Assembly (NCBI RefSeq): GCF_024763615.1
Contig: NC_077224.1
Coordinates: 84,888,712-84,952,711, forward strand
DNA from: Phlebotomus papatasi
Taxonomy: Eukaryota; Arthropoda; Insecta; Diptera; Psychodidae
DNA: 64,000 nucleotides
Direction: 5' to 3'
The notes beneath the pieces are model-generated. The model saw only the letters and a list, made by a program, of their open reading frames with translations. It searched no databases and was not told the origin of the DNA. Below, piece by piece: positions 57,742 to 64,000 of the stretch; position 1 is the stretch's first letter; each line of letters begins with the position of its first letter. The translations under genes were made by a program, and so were the position numbers.

Positions 57742-60700
57742 CTTGAGAAGATTGCAAATAAGAAGAAAAGCAAAATTTAGTCATTAATTCAACCCAGTTT
57801 AAATTTCTCTGCGGGAACTTCTTTTTGTCTTCCTTACATTTCTCACTTGTTCATCGGAATCATAGACCAGAGCCTCGAGGGTCTCCCTCATGGCACTGGA
57901 CCACTTTGTCTGGAGGCTGGCACAGCTGAATCTGCCCAAAATTCTGAGCAACACGCACGTTCGATAGCGCAGAAGATTGCTGTTGTGCTTGAGAAATTTC
58001 ACAAGATCCACTTTCTCGTCAAAGACAATTTTCTCCACGAGATACGCATTTTCCGGCATTTCCCGGATTGTACATGCCAGAATACCCACAATTGTACTCA
58101 TGAGTCGTACATTGTGACTGTTGCTGCTCTCTGGCAAATACAAAATTATTTTTAATTGTCAAGGAAATTACTTACTGAGTGAAATTTGAAATTCCGGACA
58201 ACGTGGAATTCCGGACAAATCAATTTTAGAGTGCAGACAACTCTCTTAAAAAATGCTGAAAAGTCAATAGTAATTCTTCAAAATAATACAAAATTGCAAA
58301 TTACTGAGTTATGACTAGACACTAGACAATCGATGCTTGTACTTTAAAATTGGATTGTCCGGAATTGTGCACTGTTCGGGATTTCAAAATTAACCCTACA
58401 TCAAGGGATAAGTAGGTCTGCCACTCACGCTACATTTTCGGTACGAAATATGAGTGATCCTGAAGGCTGATTGCGCGATCAGCGTGATCATAAAGACTAA
58501 TAAGTGCAATCAGCGTTATCATAAAGACTAATCGGTGCAACGAGAGTGAACATGGAAACTAATCAGGGCGATTAGCACGATCCTAGAGCCTGATTGCGTA
58601 ATCATGACGATCATACAGACTAATCCCGCGATAATACGAGCATGAAGACAGACCTGCGCGATCAGCATAATCTTGGAGCCTAATTGTGCGATCAACACGA
58701 TCATGGAGACTAATCCCGCGATAAGTACGGTCATGAAGACTGATCGGTGCAATAAGCATGAACATTGAAACTGATTCCACAATCAGCACGATCCTAGAGC
58801 CTGATTGCGTTACCACGATCATGCAGAGTAATCCCGCGATAAATACGATCATGAACACAGATTGACGCGATTAGCACGATCTTGAAGCTTGATTGCGCGA
58901 TCAACACGATTATAGAGACAAATCCTGCGATCAGTACGATCATGAAAGCTGATCCTCGCAATAATTCTGAGCACTGAAACTGATACCGCGATAAGCACGA
59001 CACTGGAACTTGATTGCGCGATCAGTACGATCATGGAGACTACTCCTTTGATAAACAACGGTCATAGAGACTGATCGGCGCCATAAGAGTGATCCTGAAG
59101 CCTGATTGCGCGATCAGCACGATCATAGAGACTAATCCTGCGATCAGCACGATCATGGAAGCTAATCCGTATGATAACCGTGGACATTGAGACTGATACC
59201 GCGATAAACACGATACTGGAGCCTGATTGCGCGATTAGTATGATCATAGAGCCTAATCCCGCGATCAGTACCATAGTGGACACTGATCGGCGCGATCTTC
59301 CAATCTATCATTCATTTATTCACCCCCAGCCCTATTCCTAAAGAAATAAACTTAATACAATTCTGCACAAGATTCAAAAGAATGCGTGTAAAAATTTGGA
59401 AAATTTACAAAACTTTTCCAGATATCTCCGTTCAAATTTTGGTAGAAAACGTACTTTTTTTTTGAGGTGTCAGTAAATTTATGGTGATCAAAAACCGATT
59501 TAAAACGTACTGAAAACGTATAAAAAACGTGTCTGATAAACATCCCTCTATTTAGAGATAAACACCGAAACCCCAAGTAGCAATCCTTAATCGTTTACCC
59601 TAGAGCACTAACTACACTCACCTGAACTGATAAAGTTGACGAGTAATTTAGTGGCTCCCAAGACAGCCAGAGCGTCGCAGAATTGACTGAGGCAGCAGTC
59701 GCTGAGGTGAACTAAGTGGCACACGAGTTCATAGAGACACGCCAGCGTCTTAATTTCGTCTTGAGACAAATCTCTCAAGGTCTTGCACGTGTAATTGACA
59801 TTTTGGACGGGCGATGGGCTATCGGCTGTTTCTACTTCTCTCTTGCAACTCAGCAATTTGGACGCGTACACTAAATTTGGCACAAGTTTCACTTCCACAT
59901 AAACCTATCACGAGGAAACAAATACAAGAGATTTGATCAAGATTCCCTATTGATATCCAATCTTAAGGGTTTCCTTACATTGCGAATGTCTAGAAGGATG
60001 CTGGGAGGTCCGCCCAGAACAAAAGGGAGACTCAGCAATTGAGCCACACTTTCGACAACTTTGCAGGAAGCTTTCGAGTTTCTCAACGGAGAGACTATTA
60101 TGCTGACCTGAGGGACACGAAAAATCATTAAAAATAACGTCTTAAAAAAATCTAAAAAACAATGGAATCACATCATATTATTGAAAAAATCTTACAAGCT
60201 AATATGAAGCCTCTACAACGTGAGCTAGCTAAAACGGATCTCATTGTAGCAGTCACGGGTTTGAATCTTAACCCGAGTCATATTTTTTTTTTTCAATTAT
60301 CAATTTTTTTGTCCACTTGAAATTCATTCTTCTCATTGAAATTAATTATTATTATTAAGGCTGTAATGGAAATACGATTTGGTAGGTAAAATAATTTCGG
60401 TCAGCAAGTTTTGGTTAGTAAAGCAACCTATTTTGGTCAGTAAAAATTCAAACTGGTAAGTTATTAATTTAAAATGAGCTATATTGGCTTGGGCACACCT
60501 TTTAGATCAAGAAAATTTCATGAAGACGAATTTCGGATCCATTTCTTTCTCACGTGTTTTGCACGTCTATCTCATTCTCTCGCACTCTTCTTCTTCTCTT
60601 AAACATCAGTCCAAATTCAATTTAGCTTAATCGAATTTGGTATGCGAAAGAATGAGATAGTCATATGCAAAACATGTAAGAAAGAAAGGGTTTCGAATTT

Positions 60701-63700
60701 CGACTTCATGAAATTTTCCTGATCTAAAAGGTGTGCCTGAGCAATAAAAACTTCAAGGTGATCAGTTATTGATTCTAAATGATAGATAAAAAAATCCAAA
60801 TTTATGTAAAAAGAAAATTTAGTCAGTAAAAAAACTCAGTGAGCAGTAAAAATGAAATTTGGTAGATATAAAAATCAAATTTGGTCAGGAAAGCAATCGA
60901 TTTTGGTCAGTAGTAACCTCAAACTGATCAGTTATTGATTCAAAATAAGCAGTAGAAGAAGTATAAATTAATCGTAGGTAAAAAAAACAAATTTGGTTAG
61001 TAGAACATAATTTTGAAGAATTTGATCGAAAAATGTCAATTGAATTCAATCTTTCAAATCATTGAATTTTGAAGAATACGATAGATATATGGAAAGCATG
61101 TGAGAAAGAAAGGGATTCGAATTTCGACTTCATGAAATTTTCCTGATCTAAAAGGTGTGCCGGAGCCGTAAAAAAATAAATGTCATCAGTATAAAATCGA
61201 TTTTGAGTATTAAATTTGGTTAGTGCTCGATTTAGAACTCTGCAATGAAATTATCCTGTAAATTTTGATAAAAGAAAAATAAAAACATTTAGATTTTACT
61301 AATCAAAATCCATTTTTATGCCCACGGCACATCTTTCATATCGGTTAAAATTCATAAAATCAAAATTCGCACACCTTTCTTTCTGAAAAGATTTGGATTG
61401 AACTAAATTTAATTTGGTGTGATGTTCAAAAGAGGAAAAAGGGTGCGAAAGAGTAGGATAGATGTATACAAAGCTTTTAAGAAAGAGATGTGAATTTTGA
61501 CTTTGAAGTTTTCTTGATCTGAAAGGTGTGCTCAAGTCATTACTGACCTAAATCTATTTTTATACTTACTAAAAATTGATCTTTTTTAATGGCTCCGGCA
61601 CACCTTTTAGATCAGGAAAATTTCATAAAGTCGAAATTCGAAACCCTTTCTTTCTCACATGTTTTTCATATAATTATCTCATTCTATCGCATATCAAATT
61701 CGATTGAGCTAAAATGAGTTTAGAGCGATGTTTAAGAGAAGAAGAGTGTGAGAGAATGAGATAGACATTTGCAAAATATTTAAGAAAGAAAAGGGGTCCG
61801 AAATTCGACTTCATGAAATTTTCTTGATCTAAAAGGTGTGCCGGAGCCATAATAATCGAAATCATTCTTACCCAGCAACGAAAGTTCCCTGTTTGAACAC
61901 CGTTCAGCAAACGCGTTCGGAACAGGGTTCGGTCCAATGTAAATCCTTACGGGCTGGGAAAAAGCGAACGCGGTTGAAGCAATAGTTCTCTTTGATGGCC
62001 ACCACTTTCTGAACATTTGGGAGGCCGCCACCGTCGCGACAAGTCGAACAGGGAACTCTTTCGTTGCTGGGTATGCTGACCAAATATGATTTTTCGAATT
62101 CGAATCTCTTTATTTCTCGCACGCTTTTGCAGACGTCTGTGTCAAAAATATCGAAAATCGAAATGACAGAACAATCAGCGCTAAAGCGGCGAGTACGTGA
62201 ACTTGCACTTTAGGCTTCCGGTAGATTTTCGAATAGGTTTGGGTTGACTTTGGAGTGGCTTTGTCTCCTTGAAAGGTTATTACTGAACGCAGCCATTAAG
62301 CCTTGATTGCGGGTTTTCGTAGATTTTCCACGAGTTTTTCCGTGAGTGCTCAGTGTTGGAAAGTTGGTGGGCAATATTAATAATCTCTATTCATCAGAAG
62401 GTATATTTTCATTGAAATAACATGTGGGAACAGTCATGGTCTTTTTTAGTACTTGAGAACAGTAATGAGCTAAAAAACATGTATCCCAATAGTGAATACA
62501 TAGTGAATGATGCAGCTGGTTGTGCAAGACTAAATTTTTATTCAATTGTCAATATATTAATTAGCGAATGAGGGAAATTGGAGTAAGGAATGGAGTGGGA
62601 AGAAGGTGGTACTGGAATATGGGAAGAAAGTTAAACATGCTCATTTTTGTTTGAAATTGTTTTGAAGCAAAATAGACTTGTGTGACTCACCAAATTTTGC
62701 TGCTTTAGGGAATCCAGCTCCCCATCGAGAATCTCCTGCATTGATCGATGAATAAAAGCCAGCCATTCCTCGTTCTCAATCGGAGAACTCTGGGTATCAT
62801 CGCAGGAATCCCATCCGGGTGACAGTTCCGGAAGATGATTTTCCACAGCATCAGGATCAGTCAGAATTGAAGAACCAAGAGATTTCATTGTTTTTTTCTC
62901 AGTCGAAGTCTTCTCTTCCGTTTCTTCCTGCTTCAGAATCTTTTCCTCATCCTCCCCGCCAGCTTCCAATCTCAAGGAGAAGTTGTCCAGATTCTGACTG
63001 AGTTTCTTCCTCTCCAACTCATTGTTCTTCGATCTCTTGTGATTCATCTTCATGTTGACGTCCTTGGATGTTTTTAGGGATTTGGCAGGAGAAGATTGTT
63101 CAGCATTGTCTCCAAAATTATCATTCATCCTGCCGATGACCATGTTGGCATTCCCGGAGACGTAGATTGGGTCTTTTTCGTCAATTTCTGCACTTGTTTC
63201 GTGGTTGATCCTTGAGGATTCTTCCGTGTCAGTTTCTAGGGGTTCCAGGTCACTCTGGAGGATGGCATGAGTGCTGTCCCGGGAAGAAACAGCATCATCC
63301 GCATGCGGGAGATTCTTCAGCGTGGGCGGAAGGAGAGCCAATCCGGGAGTGGTCAGTGGGGGAATTTTGAATAGTCTCTTCTTGCCGTCCATTAGCATCT
63401 CAGCCTGACGCTCCTTCTCGCGGGATTGAGAAGCTGTGAGGGGATTGGTGAATGGAGATTCAGGGATGTCTTCACTGAGAATGAGAATGTTATCCTTGAC
63501 AAATTCATGCGAGAGGATTTCCTGCCATGTAACACGGAGAGTGGGATCTTTTTCCAGAAGTCCCTGCAGGAAGGAGATGCAGCAGTCTGTGAGGAAGCTG
63601 GGCCACTTTACATCATCTCTCTGGATGGATTTCACCAGCTGAACAATGTTGTTGGTGCAGAATGGCGGCTGTCCGGCTAGACATTCATAGATAATGCATC

Positions 63701-64000
63701 CTAATGACCAGAGATCAGCCAGGTGGTCATATGGCTTCTCCAGCATAATTTCTGGAGCCATGTACAGAGGTGTTCCTTTGATAGAAGTCAGCACATGGGT
63801 TCCAATTGTCATATTTCTGGCCAGACCAAAATCACAGAGCTTCGCGTGCTCTTCCCTGTCAATCAGGATATTCTGAGGCTTGAGATCACGATGCAGGATC
63901 CGATGGGAATGGAGATAGTAGAGAGCAGATACAAGATCATAAGTCAGTCTCCTGGTCCGGGGTTCTCCAATTGATCCCTCTCTGAGGAGATTGTGAAGGT
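57673..64000 (-). CDS. fu: fused, Hedgehog-pathway Ser/Thr kinase (5 exons visible, 5' end beyond window)
   Basis: Spliced coding region: 64000-62691, 60107-59979, 59904-59622, 58130-57838, 57741-57673. All junctions are GT-AG and keep frame (phases 0,0,1,0), giving about 693 residues. Drosophila Fu is about 805, so roughly 85-90 N-lobe residues are missing upstream. The first exon begins inside the kinase domain and carries HRDLKPQN, DFGLARNM, an activation loop THVLTSIKGTPLYMAPE and a GLLEKDP C-lobe motif, all as in Fu. A Ser/Glu/Lys-rich linker follows, then a helical C-terminal regulatory region. In established Drosophila work Fu acts in the cytoplasm with Cos2, Su(fu) and Ci downstream of Smoothened, and the C-terminal region binds Cos2. 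Vertebrate STK36 is the homologue, but the close match across both halves favours insect fu. Introns 1 and 3 are packed with mobile repeats. Recognition is from family knowledge, not a database search. Confidence 0.93.
57838..58130 (-). CDS. fu: fu exon: C-terminal helical region
   Basis: 293 nt. Acceptor TTTGCCAG|AG completes the split codon from the previous exon. The peptide is ESSNSHNVRLMSTIVG, then ARM-like helical sequence (VDLVKFLKHNSNLLRYRTCVL, shown in part) ending DSDEQVRN. The donor AAT|GTAAGG is phase 0. The intron after it is 96 nt. Confidence 0.88.
58186..58387. mobile_element. TTCCGGACAACG MITE, copy in fu intron 3
   Basis: Left GAAATTCCGGACAACGTGGA with a second ATTCCGGACAA, right GGATTGTCCGGAATTGTGCA and TTCGGGATTTC. 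About 200 bp with double-block TIRs. Confidence 0.68.
58430..59305 (-). repeat. GATC-rich 30-bp minisatellite B in fu intron 3
   Basis: Near 30-bp tandem units of the type GCGATCAGCACGATCATGGA followed by GACTAATCCC, with alternating sub-types. On the minus strand it is homologous to minisatellite A (ATCAGTCT, GATCGTGCTGATCGC blocks) and is followed by the same AGCGTGAGTGGCAGACCT (58414-58431). Periodic hydrophobic frames are artefacts of stop-free 30-bp units. Confidence 0.85.
59622..59904 (-). CDS. fu: fu exon: C-terminal helical region
   Basis: 283 nt. Acceptor GTGATAG|GTTTATG, donor TCAG|GTGAGT, ending in phase 1. The peptide VYVEVKLVPNLVYASKLL continues to a leucine- and cysteine-rich helical stretch (LACLYELVCHLVHLSDC) and ends KLLVNFISS. 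The following intron (58131-59621) is 1491 bp and holds a MITE and a 30-bp minisatellite. Confidence 0.88.
59979..60107 (-). CDS. fu: fu exon: start of C-terminal regulatory region
   Basis: 129 nt, 43 codons, phase 0 at both ends. The acceptor is a pyrimidine-rich tract ending CCCTCAG; the donor is AAT|GTAAGG. The peptide starts VSIIVSPLRNSKASCKVV and continues VAQLLSLPFVLGGPPSILLDIRN. It joins directly to the preceding ELDSLKQQNL. A 74-nt intron (59905-59978) follows. Confidence 0.88.
60207..60294 (+). other. tRNA-like pol III unit in fu intron 1 (tRNA relic or SINE head)
   Basis: GTGAGCTAGCTAAAACGG resembles a D-arm/A box. CGGGTTTGAATCTTAACCCG forms a 6-bp T-arm-like stem with a B-box-like GGTTTGAATCT. 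A 12-T run (60282-60293) would terminate pol III. The acceptor stem does not pair well. Antisense to fu. Confidence 0.35.
60485..60743. mobile_element. TGGCTCCGGCACACC MITE copy in fu intron 1
   Basis: TGGCTTGGGCACACCTTTTA...TAAAAGGTGTGCCTGAGCA, about 259 bp. Inverted ATCTCATTCTCTCGCACTC and CGAAAGAATGAGATAG arms are near-perfect. Confidence 0.78.
61075..61171. mobile_element. TGGCTCCGGCACACC MITE, right half
   Basis: AAGCATGTGAGAAAGAAAGG, TTCATGAAATTTTCCTGATC and AAAAGGTGTGCCGGAGCC. Left arm absent. In fu intron 1. Confidence 0.65.
61319..61539. mobile_element. TGGCTCCGGCACACC MITE copy in fu intron 1
   Basis: TGCCCACGGCACATC to AAAGGTGTGCTCAAGTCA, flanked by TTA (61316-61318, 61540-61542). 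221 bp with an internal deletion. Confidence 0.72.
61590..61849. mobile_element. TGGCTCCGGCACACC MITE, best-preserved copy
   Basis: 260 bp. TGGCTCCGGCACACCTTTTA (left) and the exact inverted TAAAAGGTGTGCCGGAGCCA (right), flanked by TAA on both sides (61587-61589, 61850-61852). Its intactness suggests the youngest copy of the family here. Confidence 0.85.
61871..62071. mobile_element. GC-rich TA-flanked MITE in fu intron 1
   Basis: CCCAGCAACGAAAGTTCCCT (left) and AGGGAACTCTTTCGTTGCTG with GG (right) are TIRs of about 24 bp. TA dinucleotide on both sides. 201 bp with an unusually GC-rich centre, non-coding. Confidence 0.72.
62405..62480. mobile_element. Hairpin MITE remnant, collapsed hairpin
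   Basis: TTTTCATTGAAATAACATGT, ACAGTCATGGTCTTTTTTAG and GAGAACAGTAATGAGCTAAA are arm fragments, with the centre deleted. Lies in fu intron 1. Confidence 0.45.
62691..64000 (-). CDS. fu: fu exon: kinase domain (partial) plus linker
   Basis: The frame is open from the window edge (the first complete codon starts at 63998). The exon reads LHNLLREGSIGEP, then ALYYLHSHRILHRDLKPQN with the catalytic HRD near 63884-63892 and DFG at 63825-63833, then the APE motif and the C-lobe. The kinase fold ends near the FVKDNI residues. An acidic/lysine-rich, probably disordered linker follows, with an EEKILKQEETEEK stretch. It ends with EILDGELDSLKQQNL just before donor GTGAGT (intron starts 62690), phase 0. 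The longer open reading to 62631 runs into the intron and is not coding. Confidence 0.93.

Larger units (their letters stand above)
60108..62690 (-). other. fu intron 1, filled with MITEs
   Basis: This 2583-bp intron is bounded by GTGAGT and CAG. It contains three full-length copies and one half copy of the TGGCTCCGGCACACC MITE family, a TA-flanked GC-rich MITE (61871-62071), a collapsed hairpin-MITE remnant (62405-62480) and a tRNA-like unit. No further exon fits between the flanking exons, which join in phase 0 and read through as expected for Fu. Confidence 0.8.

Noticed and set aside
58528..59283. Overlapping minus-strand frames with GLVSMIVLIA-type repeats
   Set aside because: Stop-free 30-bp minisatellite units generate open frames in several phases. 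They lie within fu intron 3 and have no gene context.
62631..62690. Extension of the fu kinase exon frame (VSHTSLFCFKTISNKNEHV)
   Set aside because: A strong GTGAGT donor at 62690 and a matching phase 0 downstream exon show this part is intronic.

Overview
This 64 kb window looks like AT-rich nuclear DNA from an insect, most likely a nematoceran dipteran. The evidence is one conserved gene with short canonical GT-AG introns (74 and 96 nt), very low gene density, a CR1/L2-type LINE, and dense MITE content. The species cannot be named from the sequence. No bacterial, organellar or CRISPR features are visible.

The only confident host gene is at the right edge on the minus strand: fused (fu), the Hedgehog-pathway serine/threonine kinase. 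Five exons can be spliced in frame, from the middle of the kinase domain (window edge, 64000) to a stop at 57673-57675 and an AATAAA signal at 57581-57586. The N-lobe exon or exons lie beyond the window. fu introns 1 and 3 are swollen by inserted repeats; introns 2 and 4 are minimal.

The other ~57 kb is mostly mobile-element debris. 0-9 kb: a GATC-rich minisatellite interrupted by a hAT-like MITE and a GC-rich insert, several small foldback MITEs, and a seven-copy ~219-bp tandem array that ends beside a hammerhead-ribozyme-like motif. 9-18 kb: MITEs nested to three levels, a GC-richer unclassified block, and many copies of one hairpin MITE. 17.9-18.9 kb: a foldback element with internal ~180-bp tandem repeats. 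20-23 kb: more foldback families. 25.6-27.4 kb: a 1.8-kb non-coding element with perfect 17-bp terminal inverted repeats and ~290-bp internal modules. 28-34 kb: pogo-like MITEs and a SINE-like unit. 37.06-39.94 kb: a nearly complete CR1/L2-type LINE with a 930-codon open frame, EN and RT motifs, and an 8-bp target duplication. 40-56 kb: further MITEs, a zinc-knuckle ORF1 fragment, and a deleted transposon that keeps a pipsqueak-type HTH.

A recurring theme is at least six unrelated-looking palindromic MITE families flanked by 3-bp TWA duplications, the PIF/Harbinger signature, with no matching transposase in the window. Nothing here is a clear new protein-coding system. The most unusual structures are the repeat architectures: a foldback element turned tandem array, hammerhead-like motifs with a compensatory change, a minisatellite-bearing repeat present twice with a shared flank, and the modular element at 25.6 kb.
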